Below are positions 16,062 to 24,803 of a stretch of 64,000 nt of DNA, one piece after another. The stretch covers positions 1 to 64,000 of the forward strand of contig JAYYYF010000011.1 of NCBI GenBank assembly GCA_036340635.1, given 5' to 3'. This DNA comes from GCA-002728855 sp036340635. GTDB lineage: Bacteria > Bacteroidota > Bacteroidia > Flavobacteriales > Flavobacteriaceae. Position 1 is the stretch's first letter. The number at the start of each line of letters is the position of its first letter. A program made the position numbers and the translations under genes. Under the pieces are notes generated by a model. That model was not told the DNA's origin, ran no database searches, and saw only the letters and a program-made list of their open reading frames with translations.

Positions 16062-16814
16062 TTATTCTTTATTAATTCTATCTGGAAAATCTGTTATAAT
16101 TCCTTCCACTCCAAGAGAAATCATTAATTCAATATCATTAGGTTCATTAACAGTCCAAGGAAACAGTTTAATTCCTTCATCCTTTATTTTTTCCGAATTT
16201 TTTTTTGTTAACAAGGAATGTTTAGGATTTATGGCGTAAGCATTTATTTTTTTTGCAAAGGGTATTGCATCTAAAGGATCATCATCAGTTAAAACAGCGA
16301 TCGGCACCTCTTTGTTTAAAGTGTAAAATAAATTCAGTTCATCCCACTTAAAACTCGAAATAATAATTTTTGAAGAATCCCATGAAGTCTCATTAAAATA
16401 ATCTTGAAGTAAGTCATTCGTCGGAATGGCTGTGTTTGATCCTTTAAGCTCTATGTTTAAAATCAAACTTCCATCGATTAAATCCATTACTTCATTAAGT
16501 GTGGGTATCTCATATGACCCTAAAACCTTAGCTTTTTTTAATGAGTCAAGGGACATTTGTTCAATATATCCTCCAAAGTCAGTTAACTTATCTAACATTA
16601 AATCATGGAAGACCACTATTTCTCCTGAACCACATTTAAAAACATCTATTTCAATGCCATCAACGCCTAATTCAATGGCTTTTTTAATTGAAGGAATGGT
16701 GTTTTCTGCAACATATCCCTTTGCTCCACGATGTCCTATAACAAGAGGAAATGGTTCATTCAAACAAGAAATCATAGTAAGAAAAAAAAATGTTATAAAA
16801 AAAAATCTACTCAT
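16062..16814 (-). CDS. glycerophosphodiester phosphodiesterase, lipoprotein
   Basis: Hydrolyses glycerophosphodiesters to glycerol 3-phosphate and an alcohol. The 250-aa protein carries a lipoprotein signal (TMISC, Cys17), so it is membrane-anchored in the envelope. The GDPD catalytic set is visible: His28 and Arg29 in IGHRGAKG, Glu55 and Asp57 in DGIEIDVF, and His70 in VVFHD. A late VNEPNDIE and GVEGIITDFPD complete the TIM barrel. It precedes mvaD on the same strand and may be co-transcribed. Confidence 0.92.
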   Translation of the reverse strand: MSRFFFITFFFLTMISCLNEPFPLVIGHRGAKGYVAENTIPSIKKAIELGVDGIEIDVFKCGSGEIVVFHDLMLDKLTDFGGYIEQMSLDSLKKAKVLGSYEIPTLNEVMDLIDGSLILNIELKGSNTAIPTNDLLQDYFNETSWDSSKIIISSFKWDELNLFYTLNKEVPIAVLTDDDPLDAIPFAKKINAYAINPKHSLLTKKNSEKIKDEGIKLFPWTVNEPNDIELMISLGVEGIITDFPDRINKE

Positions 16815-16851
16815 TTGTCAAACCAAATTTATAAAATCTAAATGATTAGAA

Positions 16852-18243
16852 TCATTTCGTTAAAATCCAAAATTCCCATGGCTTCATAACATACTCATAA
16901 GTTCTGGAAAGAATTTTTGTTCCTCCATGCGGGAAATGTTTAAACTTCCCATCGTAATACATTCTAAATTGACTATAGTTACTGTTTAAATTGGCAATAA
17001 AAACAATGGTGTCTCCTTCATTGCTTCTTTCAAAAGCCAAAATTTTTTCTTTCACATCAGTTTCAATATAATAAAGTTTATCATATCCCAAGCCTGCTTT
17101 TAATGCAAGATGACCATTTTTTAACTTACCCATTTTTTTTAAAAACTCTAGGGTTTCTCCCGAAACTTTGGGAAAACTATCTTTCTCAAAAAACAACAAT
17201 CTTTTATCTAAATCATATTCTTGACCACTATAAATTAAAGGCATTCCTGGACTAATATAGTTTAATGCAGTAAAGGCTTTTTTGGCATCACCATAGGTTT
17301 CTTTAATTGTACCGCTCCAAGAGTTTTCATCATGATTTGTTAAAAAATTTATCAAAATATTTTCTCGATTATAATTTTCCTTTATCCAATTGAAATGTTT
17401 TCTTAAAAAAGTGACATTTTTTTCTCCTTGCGCTACTTCTTTTGATAAATGATGACCCACCCAATCATAAGAAGCATCAAACCTACTAACTAATTCAATT
17501 CCTCCAGGATGATTTATATCTGTTTCAGCTAATAGGAAAACAGGCTTTATTGACTTTAGCCTTTTAAAAGTTTTTTCATAAAAACTCTGAGGAACTGCAT
17601 AGGCTTGATCTACTCTAAAGCCATCAACATCAAACTCTTTTATCCAATAAGCCATAGCATCACTCATTGCTTCCTGCATTTCAAGATTCTCATAATTTAA
17701 ATCGGCAACATCAGTCCATCCAAATGATTCGCCGGTAAAAGGATTTATAGGGTCAATTATTTTTCCATCCTTATTTTTTAAATAATAGTCTGAATTTTCT
17801 TTAATCCAAACATGATCCCAACCAGTATGACCAGGAACCCAATCCAAAATTATATACATCCCAAGAGAATGTGCTTTATTGACCAAAGATCTAAGATCAT
17901 CTGACGTTCCAAATTCAGGATTTACTTCCTTATAATTTGAAACAGCATAATAACTACCCAAAGGACCCTTACTTTTAGTAGTTGATATTGGATTAATTGG
18001 CATTAGCCAAATTATATTAACACCCATTTCCTTTATCACATCTAGATCTTTAGCAAATGCATTAAAAGTTCCTTCGTTAGAATATTGACGAATATTTGCT
18101 TCATAAAGCACTGCCCTATCAATTACGCCTTGATTTATAGGTTGAATCTTAACTTCATTTTCTAAGATTGGTTTCCTTGGCTTATTTTTATTTTGGCAAG
18201 AACTGAAAATTGAGATTACAAGAATTATTAATAGATTCCTCAT
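16852..18243 (-). CDS. GH13 alpha-amylase family glycoside hydrolase, lipoprotein
   Basis: Alpha-glucan-active enzyme of 463 aa with a lipoprotein signal (IFSSC, Cys16), so probably surface- or periplasm-anchored. The GH13 catalytic triad is present: nucleophile Asp212 in DGFRVDQA, acid/base Glu240 in LLAETD and Asp305 in LTNHDENSW. The first conserved region is DWVPGHTGWDH. Products enter maltose-type metabolism. It follows the GH65 phosphorylase by 3 bp and shares its operon with pgmB, so maltose or a related disaccharide is the likely intermediate. Confidence 0.92.
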   Translation of the reverse strand: MRNLLIILVISIFSSCQNKNKPRKPILENEVKIQPINQGVIDRAVLYEANIRQYSNEGTFNAFAKDLDVIKEMGVNIIWLMPINPISTTKSKGPLGSYYAVSNYKEVNPEFGTSDDLRSLVNKAHSLGMYIILDWVPGHTGWDHVWIKENSDYYLKNKDGKIIDPINPFTGESFGWTDVADLNYENLEMQEAMSDAMAYWIKEFDVDGFRVDQAYAVPQSFYEKTFKRLKSIKPVFLLAETDINHPGGIELVSRFDASYDWVGHHLSKEVAQGEKNVTFLRKHFNWIKENYNRENILINFLTNHDENSWSGTIKETYGDAKKAFTALNYISPGMPLIYSGQEYDLDKRLLFFEKDSFPKVSGETLEFLKKMGKLKNGHLALKAGLGYDKLYYIETDVKEKILAFERSNEGDTIVFIANLNSNYSQFRMYYDGKFKHFPHGGTKILSRTYEYVMKPWEFWILTK

Positions 18244-18246
18244 ATT

Positions 18247-20544
18247 TTATTTTACTTGTGGTTGAACAATAATTTTCTCTCCTGAACAAAGAACATTTAG
18301 TGGTTTATCCCCTCTCCATTCAAAAGTTGTTTTTTTTCTGTTTGCCTTTACACTTAAAATTGATCCATTAAAATTAATTTTAAAACTAAACGAAATCCAT
18401 TTAGAAGGTAATTTGGGATTAAAGGAAAGAATTCCTTTATTAATTTTCATTCCACCAAAACCTTTTGAAATAATCATCCAACTTCCCCCCATACTAGTTA
18501 TATGCAAACCTTCCATCACCTCTTTATTATAATCATCCAAATCTAATCTAGATGCATTTAAAAAAAATTGGTATGCTTGTTCTTTTTTATCCAATCTTGA
18601 GGCAAGAATCGAATGAACACAAGCCGAAAGTGATGATTCATGAACAGTGAAGGGTTCATAGAATTCAAAATGCTTTCTCAATTCATTTTTATTAAAATGA
18701 TCCTCAAAAAAATAGAACCCCTGTAATACATCTGCTTGCTTAATATAAGGCGATCTTAAAATCTTATCCCAAGACCAATTTTGATTAATTGGTCTTTCAT
18801 TAATTGGTATTTCGTTAGCAAATTTAAATTCCTTATCTAAAAATCCATCTTGTTGTAAATAAACTCCTCTTTTAGAATCAAATGGCAAATAAATATTTCT
18901 AGCAATTTCTTTCCAACTCTCTATTTCCGTTTTATTTAAACTTGTCTTTTTTTTAATTCTCTGGTAATCCATTTTATAATTTTCTCTGACATTTATCTCT
19001 TGCTCTATAGAATATTTAAGACACCATTTAGCAATGTAATTGGTATACCAATTATTATTCACATTATTTTCATACTCATTAGGACCTGTAACACCTAAAA
19101 GAACATACTTGTTTTTTTCTTTTGAAAAACTCAATCTCTGTTTCCAAAAACGAGCAATTGCAATTAAAACTTCTAACCCATATTTTGGGACATAGGATTT
19201 ATCACCAGTATAATTCTCATAATAAAAAATAGCATATGCTATAGCACCATTTCTATGAATTTCTTCAAAAGTAATTTCCCATTCATTATGACATTCTTCT
19301 CCATTCATTGTAACCATAGGATATAATGCAGCACCATTTTTAAAACCTAATTTTTGTGCATTTTTTATTGCTTTTTCTAAGTGATTGTATCTGTATTTAA
19401 GTAAATTACGAGCAGCTGATCTACCTTTAGTCGCCAAGTAAAAAGGCAAACAGTATGCTTCTGTATCCCAATAGGTGCCTCCGCCATATTTTTCTCCAGT
19501 AAATCCCTTTGGGCCAATATTTAATCTTTCATCCTCCCCTGTAAAAGTTTGGTTCAGTTGAAAAATATTATATCGTATTGCCTGTTGAGCCTCCAAATCT
19601 CCTTCTATAGAAACATCAGATTCTTCCCATATCCTTTTCCACTCATTTTCTTGCTCATTTAGTAAAACATCAAATCCTGAATCTAGAGCTTCTGTTGAAA
19701 GGTTATACGCCTTTTTAAAATTTACAGGTGAATAATTTAAAGATGTGATATATCCTCCACATTTAATTAAAGATAGTTTTTCATCAGGTTCAATGTCAAA
19801 AAAATAGTTGTGGGATATTCTGTTTTTTATTATTTCTATGTTTGGTTTTTCTAATTTAACCTCATCATTTAAAATAAGCCTATTATTCATAAAAGTACAT
19901 ATCTCAAAGGAAGTCTTTAAAGTTTTTGATCTTAATGCAGCAAAGCTATCTTTAGTCTCTTTTTTATCATGTTCCCAAAATTTTTCATTCCAATTTGAAT
20001 CTTCATTATAAATATCTCCCTCTATGTAGGACTTAAGGTTTATTACACATTTTCTATTAATTGGTTTTATTGTATATCTGATCATACCTAAATCTTTTCT
20101 AACCATAGAAAGAAAACGTTTGCTTTCAACATGAATTCTAGTTTTATCATTTAAAACAGCTTCAAAAGATCTTAAGTAAGATCCTTTTTTCAAATTTAAT
20201 ACCCTCTTATATTTTTCAATTTTAACACATTTATTTAAATCAAAATCTTTTCCATTAATCTGAAAATCAATACCAATCCAATTAGGGGAATTTAAAACTT
20301 TGGAAAAAAATTCTGGATAGCCATTTTTCCACCACCCAACCCTAGTCCGATCAGGATAATAAATCCCTGCTATATAACTCCCCTTAAAAGTCTCTCCAGT
20401 ATAATTTTCTTCAAAATTTGCTCTTTGTCCCATAGATCCATTCCCCAAACTGAATATACTCTCAGATAACCTAACTTTATCAGCATTAAACCCTTCTTCA
20501 ATAATTTTCCAAGGATGAGCTTTTAGATAATTTATTTTATTCAT
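18247..20544 (-). CDS. GH65 glycoside phosphorylase (maltose/trehalose phosphorylase type)
   Basis: Inverting phosphorylase that splits an alpha-glucosidic disaccharide with phosphate into beta-glucose 1-phosphate and glucose. From MNKINYL it is 765 aa, the normal family length. The catalytic acid is Glu490 in GVTGPNEYENN, with GGGTYWDTEAYCLPF (about 354-368) and the phosphate-binding SMGGSWM near the C-terminus. The ATG overlaps the pgmB stop by 8 nt; an upstream in-frame ATG would lengthen the overlap and lies outside the family start. The product beta-glucose 1-phosphate fits the adjacent pgmB. Specificity (maltose, trehalose, kojibiose or nigerose) is not decided by sequence. Confidence 0.93.
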   Translation of the reverse strand: MNKINYLKAHPWKIIEEGFNADKVRLSESIFSLGNGSMGQRANFEENYTGETFKGSYIAGIYYPDRTRVGWWKNGYPEFFSKVLNSPNWIGIDFQINGKDFDLNKCVKIEKYKRVLNLKKGSYLRSFEAVLNDKTRIHVESKRFLSMVRKDLGMIRYTIKPINRKCVINLKSYIEGDIYNEDSNWNEKFWEHDKKETKDSFAALRSKTLKTSFEICTFMNNRLILNDEVKLEKPNIEIIKNRISHNYFFDIEPDEKLSLIKCGGYITSLNYSPVNFKKAYNLSTEALDSGFDVLLNEQENEWKRIWEESDVSIEGDLEAQQAIRYNIFQLNQTFTGEDERLNIGPKGFTGEKYGGGTYWDTEAYCLPFYLATKGRSAARNLLKYRYNHLEKAIKNAQKLGFKNGAALYPMVTMNGEECHNEWEITFEEIHRNGAIAYAIFYYENYTGDKSYVPKYGLEVLIAIARFWKQRLSFSKEKNKYVLLGVTGPNEYENNVNNNWYTNYIAKWCLKYSIEQEINVRENYKMDYQRIKKKTSLNKTEIESWKEIARNIYLPFDSKRGVYLQQDGFLDKEFKFANEIPINERPINQNWSWDKILRSPYIKQADVLQGFYFFEDHFNKNELRKHFEFYEPFTVHESSLSACVHSILASRLDKKEQAYQFFLNASRLDLDDYNKEVMEGLHITSMGGSWMIISKGFGGMKINKGILSFNPKLPSKWISFSFKINFNGSILSVKANRKKTTFEWRGDKPLNVLCSGEKIIVQPQVK

Positions 20545-21196
20545 TAAAAAAAGTTTTTTTAAAAACATCTGGAATTTCTTTGAAACTAGAAAGACAATAT
20601 TCTGTATTTCTTAATTTTTTTTTATCTCCTATTCCAATAACCAACATGCCCGCTTCATTTGCGGCATTTATACCAGATTGAGCATCTTCAAAAACTAAAC
20701 AATATTCTGGTTTAACATCTAACTTTTTACTTGCTCTCAAAAATATTTCAGGATCAGGTTTGCTCTTCTTTATATCATTGCCATCAACTATAAAATTAAA
20801 AAAACTATTAAGTTCCAATTTTTGAATAATTTTTTTTGCGTTCTTACTAGATGAACATAAAGAAATTTTAATAGACTTTTTTTTTAGATATTCTAAAAAA
20901 GTTCTAACTCCAGGCAAAATATCTTTTGAACTAATATCTTCTATAAACTCAAGATAATATGTGTTTTTATAATTAAGACATTCTTTAAATTTATGTTCAG
21001 AAACATTTAAATTAGATAAATTGAGGATTTTAGAAAGAGATTCTTCACGACTAAGTCCTTTAAGAAATTCGTTTTCATCCTTTGAAAGATTATACCCCAA
21101 TTCTAAACAAAGCTTTCTCCAAGCTAAAAAATGATAGGTTGCAGTGTCTACAATTACTCCATCTAAATCAAACATCACAGCTTTGATTAAACCCAT
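20537..21196 (-). CDS. pgmB: beta-phosphoglucomutase
   Basis: HAD-superfamily mutase converting beta-glucose 1-phosphate to glucose 6-phosphate. The 219-aa protein has the nucleophile motif FDLDGVIVDT (Asp10, Asp12) and the cap-domain GLSREES. LCSSSKNA is motif II, KSKPDPEIF motif III, and VFEDAQSGI motif IV. It is the first gene of the pgmB-GH65-GH13 operon, and the pairing with a GH65 phosphorylase supports the assignment over other HAD phosphatases. Confidence 0.94.
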   Translation of the reverse strand: MGLIKAVMFDLDGVIVDTATYHFLAWRKLCLELGYNLSKDENEFLKGLSREESLSKILNLSNLNVSEHKFKECLNYKNTYYLEFIEDISSKDILPGVRTFLEYLKKKSIKISLCSSSKNAKKIIQKLELNSFFNFIVDGNDIKKSKPDPEIFLRASKKLDVKPEYCLVFEDAQSGINAANEAGMLVIGIGDKKKLRNTEYCLSSFKEIPDVFKKTFFNE

Positions 21197-21238
21197 TTCT
21201 AAAACTTCATTTTAGTATTCTCTGTACACTTTCAATAC

Positions 21239-22291
21239 TTACTCTATCTTATTAATTATAGGTTTTTTAGGTTCCTTTCTACTACCATCAAAGCCTGTTA
21301 TTCCTGTTACTGTAGTATATTTTAAAGTTCTTTTTTTATTAGGGTTAATATAACTATAAGCACTATAACAAGCTAAAGTTGCTTCATGAAAACCACATAA
21401 AATAAGTTTTACTTTTCCAGGATAAGTGTTGGAATCACCTATTGCATAAATGCCTGGAATACTCGTTTGATAATCTAAACTATTATTAACTAAAATAGCA
21501 TTGTTTTCCATTTCAAATCCCCAATTAGCAATAGGCCCTAATTTTGGCAATAAGCCAAACAAGGGAATAAAATAATCCGTAGAAATTTTTTTAATCTTCT
21601 CATTATATGAAATATCTAAAAAAAGAAGTTGGTCTTTCTTTGTAATACCTTTGACCTGAGCAGGGATAATAGTAGAAACCTTCCCATTTTCTTTAAGGTC
21701 TTTAACTTTTTGAACTGAATCTGGTGAGGCTCTAAATTCTCTTCTCCTATGTATCAAAATTACCTGCTTCGCAACGTTAGAGAGAAAAATTGTCCAATCT
21801 AATGCCGAATCTCCACCCCCTGCAATCAAAATCTTTTTGTTACGATATTTTTCTGGATCACGAATGATATAATCAACACCGTTATCTTCATACTTTTCTA
21901 AATCAACCAATTTTGGCTTTCTAGGCTCAAAATTTCCTAACCCGCTTGCAATTATGATCACTGGTGCTAGATGTTTAGTTCCTTTATTGGTAGTCACTAA
22001 AAACTTATTTTCATTTGTTTTTTTTATTGATTCTGCACATTCACCTAATGTGAAACCTGGTTTAAAAGGTGAAATCTGATCCATCAATTTTTTAACCAAA
22101 TCTCCTGCAAGAATTTCTGGATGTGAAGGTATATCATATATTGGTTTTTTAGGATATATTTCTGCACACTGTCCTCCTGGCATTGGCAAGGAATCAATCA
22201 AATGACATCTTAAATTCAAAAGACCTGCTTCAAAAACAGCAAATAGACCAGTTGGCCCAGCGCCAATAATTATTAAATCACTTTTAATCAT
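21239..22291 (-). CDS. ferredoxin/flavodoxin--NADP reductase, thioredoxin-reductase-like
   Basis: Flavoenzyme of 350 aa related to the TrxR-like ferredoxin-NADP(+) reductases (YumC type). The FAD-binding GAGPTG is near residue 10, with MPGGQCAEIYPKKPIYDIP following. The NADP-binding GGGDSALDW is near 158, with HRRREFRAS, and the C-terminal FAD motif is IYAIGDSNTYPGK. The CxxC redox pair of thioredoxin reductase is absent, which separates it from TrxB. It overlaps the NifU-like gene by 1 nt, suggesting it supplies electrons to Fe-S protein assembly or to ferredoxin. Confidence 0.9.
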   Translation of the reverse strand: MIKSDLIIIGAGPTGLFAVFEAGLLNLRCHLIDSLPMPGGQCAEIYPKKPIYDIPSHPEILAGDLVKKLMDQISPFKPGFTLGECAESIKKTNENKFLVTTNKGTKHLAPVIIIASGLGNFEPRKPKLVDLEKYEDNGVDYIIRDPEKYRNKKILIAGGGDSALDWTIFLSNVAKQVILIHRRREFRASPDSVQKVKDLKENGKVSTIIPAQVKGITKKDQLLFLDISYNEKIKKISTDYFIPLFGLLPKLGPIANWGFEMENNAILVNNSLDYQTSIPGIYAIGDSNTYPGKVKLILCGFHEATLACYSAYSYINPNKKRTLKYTTVTGITGFDGSRKEPKKPIINKIE

Positions 22292-22539
22292 TATGAATTT
22301 TCTTGTACACTAACTACCTTTTCTACTTCAGGGGCATACTTTTTTATTGTCATCTCAACTCCCGATTTAAGCGTCATTTGATTAACTGTACAAGAAACAC
22401 AATTCCCATGTAACTTAACGTTTACAATTTTATTATTGTCAATTGAAACAAGACTTATATCACCACCATCCGAAACAAGAAAAGGCCTAATTTCTTCTAA
22501 TGCGTCTTCTATTCTTTTTTTTATATTTTTTGAACTCAT
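22291..22539 (-). CDS. NifU-like Fe-S scaffold (NFU domain)
   Basis: Single NFU domain of 82 aa. NFU proteins carry and transfer Fe-S clusters. The cluster-binding pair is Cys47 and Cys50 in GNCVSCTVNQMTL, with the preceding RPFLVSDGGDISL block. It lies between an Mrp-type ATPase (5-bp gap) and the FNR-like enzyme (1-nt overlap), forming a compact Fe-S maturation operon. Confidence 0.94.
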   Translation of the reverse strand: MSSKNIKKRIEDALEEIRPFLVSDGGDISLVSIDNNKIVNVKLHGNCVSCTVNQMTLKSGVEMTIKKYAPEVEKVVSVQENS

Positions 22540-22544
22540 AAAAT

Positions 22545-23672
22545 TTATTTTATTGCTGAACAGCCAACCATATTAGTGATTTTTACAACTTTTGTAGGAG
22601 GTAAAACAGTATTTCTTTTAATTAATTCCTCAACTAATTTTTGAGTAATTTTCACTAAGTGATTTTTTACAACTGTATTTTCCTGTAGTGCAGCAGGTCT
22701 ACCAACATCGGAAGATTCTCTTATACTTTGAACTAAAGGTAATTCTCCTAAAAACGGAACATTTTTATCTTCTGAAAGATTCTTAGCCCCCTGTCTCCCA
22801 AAAATATAATATTTGTTATTAGGTAATTCTTGAGGAACAAAAAAAGACATATTTTCAATAATTCCCAATAGAGGAACATTAATATTCTCTTTTCTGAACA
22901 TGCTTATTCCTTTTCGAGCATCTGCCAAAGCTATGTTTTGAGGAGTACTAACGACTACGGCTCCATTAAGAGGTATAGACTGTACAATGCTTAAATGTAT
23001 ATCACCAGTTCCAGGAGGTAAGTCAACCAATAAAAAATCTAGTTCCCCCCAAGCTGAATCAAAAATCATTTGTTTTAATGCTTTTGTAGCCATTGGCCCT
23101 CTCCATATGACTGCTTGATCAGGTTTAGTAAAAAATCCAATAGACAAAACTTTGACTCCATAGTTTTCAACTGGTTTAATTTTTGACTCTCCATTATTAT
23201 TTACAGAAATTGGTCTTTCTCCTTCAAGATCAAACATTGCTGGAATTGAAGGACCATAAATGTCAGCATCAAGAATTCCAACTTTGCATCCCATCTGTGC
23301 CAAAGTTACCGCAATATTAGAAGTAACAGTAGATTTACCTACTCCTCCTTTACCAGAAGAAATAGCTATAATTGAATCAATTCCTTTAATACTAGCTCCC
23401 TTATTAGGTGTAATAGAATTAGTATTGTCATGTTTTGTGTTAATTTTAACTTTGATTTTTGAATTTAATTTTTCTTCAAAAAGCTTTATCAGTGAATCCT
23501 GAACTTTTTTTTTAGCTTGTAAAGAAGGATTTTTCATTAAGACATCAATGTCAATTTGATCTCCAAAAACCATAATATTAGAAATCAGATTATCATCATA
23601 AAGTGATTTACTATCACCATTTAAGGTAATTTCCTTCAAAATTTCTTCAACATCTTTTTTAACCAGTGACAT
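22545..23672 (-). CDS. Mrp/NBP35-type Fe-S carrier ATPase
   Basis: P-loop ATPase of 375 aa that binds and transfers Fe-S clusters. It has an N-terminal MIP18/DUF59 domain (about 1-85), a deviant Walker A GKGGVGKST (about 104-112), ILDADIYGPS and the LLVDLPPGTGD block. The Cys pair usually found after the IENMS motif in Mrp proteins is not visible here (the segment reads IENMSFFVPQELPNN), which seems to be common in Bacteroidota. It is the first gene of the Mrp-NifU-FNR operon. Confidence 0.94.
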   Translation of the reverse strand: MSLVKKDVEEILKEITLNGDSKSLYDDNLISNIMVFGDQIDIDVLMKNPSLQAKKKVQDSLIKLFEEKLNSKIKVKINTKHDNTNSITPNKGASIKGIDSIIAISSGKGGVGKSTVTSNIAVTLAQMGCKVGILDADIYGPSIPAMFDLEGERPISVNNNGESKIKPVENYGVKVLSIGFFTKPDQAVIWRGPMATKALKQMIFDSAWGELDFLLVDLPPGTGDIHLSIVQSIPLNGAVVVSTPQNIALADARKGISMFRKENINVPLLGIIENMSFFVPQELPNNKYYIFGRQGAKNLSEDKNVPFLGELPLVQSIRESSDVGRPAALQENTVVKNHLVKITQKLVEELIKRNTVLPPTKVVKITNMVGCSAIK

Positions 23673-23743
23673 TTAATCAATTATTAATTGTTCAAATATA
23701 CTTTAATCTAATTGGATAGAAAAGCTAAAAATGAATATGTGAG

Positions 23744-24067
23744 TTATAGCTCCTTTGAAGGATCCCAAAAATAATCATTGTAATTTATAACCTGATCATT
23801 TTTTACCAAAACACCTTCGTTTTTTAGTAGCTGCTCCATCAAATCTGTTCCCTGAAAGTGATTTTTACCAGTTAAAAGTCCATTTCGATTCACTACTCTA
23901 TGTGCTGGAAAATTTTTAAGATTATGAGAATTGTTCATTGCCCAACCAACGATACGGGCAGCTCTAGGGTCCCCCAGATAATTTGCGATAGATCCATAAG
24001 AAGTAACACGCCCATAGGGTACTTTCCTAACTACTCTGTAAACCTTTTTAAAAAAATTATTCATCAA
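23744..24067 (-). CDS. alkyltransferase-like protein (ATL, MGMT fold without active Cys)
   Basis: DNA-damage recognition protein of 107 aa related to the C-terminal domain of O6-alkylguanine-DNA methyltransferase. The helix-turn-helix part PYGRVTSYGSIA and RIVGWAMNN are intact. The active site PCHRV reads PAHRV with Ala55 in place of the alkyl-accepting Cys. ATL proteins bind O6-alkylguanine and recruit nucleotide excision repair instead of reversing the damage. The ATG overlaps the trmB stop by 4 nt. Confidence 0.92.
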   Translation of the reverse strand: MMNNFFKKVYRVVRKVPYGRVTSYGSIANYLGDPRAARIVGWAMNNSHNLKNFPAHRVVNRNGLLTGKNHFQGTDLMEQLLKNEGVLVKNDQVINYNDYFWDPSKEL

Positions 24068-24738
24068 TCAAAACAAAATTTAATAAAAGAAATTTTCTTA
24101 CCATCATTTAAAAACGTTCTTTCATAAAAAGTTTGAACTTTTGTTAATTCAGTCGGAGAATTAGGATTTTTATATATATCATTATCTGAATAAATAACTT
24201 TACCTCCCAAACCTTGAATTATTCCAAGCGTATAACCATAAAAAAAGTCGCTGTCAGTTTTAACGTTTATTGAGCCCTTTGATTTAAGAATTTTTTTATA
24301 CATACTAAGAAACTCAGGATTAGTTAATCTATGTTTAGCTCTTCTCAATTTAATCTGAGGATCGGGAAAGGTTATCCATATCTCATTAACTTCATTGTGA
24401 GAAAAAAGCTTTGTTAGTAATTCAATTTGAGTTCTTAAAAAAGCAACATTTTTTAAACCTCTTTCAAAAGCCGTTTTTGCACCTCTCCAGATTCTAGCTC
24501 CTTTGATGTCAATCCCTATATAATTAATTTCAGGGTTTAATTCCGAAAAATAAAGCGTATACTCTCCCTTGCCACAACCCAATTCCAAGACAATTGGATT
24601 GTCATTCTTAAAATAAGTTGAATTCCAATTACCCCTAAGGTTAAATTGATTTTTAAACATACTTTCTCGATTAGGTTGAATTAGATTTGAGAAAGTTTCA
24701 TTTTCCTTAAACCGTTTTAATTTATTTTTACTTCCCAC
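24064..24738 (-). CDS. trmB: tRNA (guanine-N7-)-methyltransferase
   Basis: SAM-dependent enzyme forming m7G46 in tRNA variable loops. The 224-aa protein has the SAM-binding LELGCGKGEYTLYFS (about 49-63) and IGIDIKGARIWRGAK. It also carries the signature IWITFPDPQIKLRRAKHRL near residue 120, with the tRNA-binding Arg/Lys residues, and a C-terminal ELTKVQTFYERTFL. It overlaps the downstream ATL gene by 4 nt. Confidence 0.96.
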   Translation of the reverse strand: MGSKNKLKRFKENETFSNLIQPNRESMFKNQFNLRGNWNSTYFKNDNPIVLELGCGKGEYTLYFSELNPEINYIGIDIKGARIWRGAKTAFERGLKNVAFLRTQIELLTKLFSHNEVNEIWITFPDPQIKLRRAKHRLTNPEFLSMYKKILKSKGSINVKTDSDFFYGYTLGIIQGLGGKVIYSDNDIYKNPNSPTELTKVQTFYERTFLNDGKKISFIKFCFD

Positions 24739-24803
24739 TGCGACATAAATTGGATACAGTAAATTTAAAAAAAGAATAAAATCAGTTTGATAATGCTAAA
24801 AAT

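Noticed and set aside
21239..22291. The FAD enzyme as thioredoxin reductase.
   Set aside because: The redox-active CxxC of TrxB is absent between the FAD and NADP domains, so ferredoxin/flavodoxin-NADP reductase fits better.
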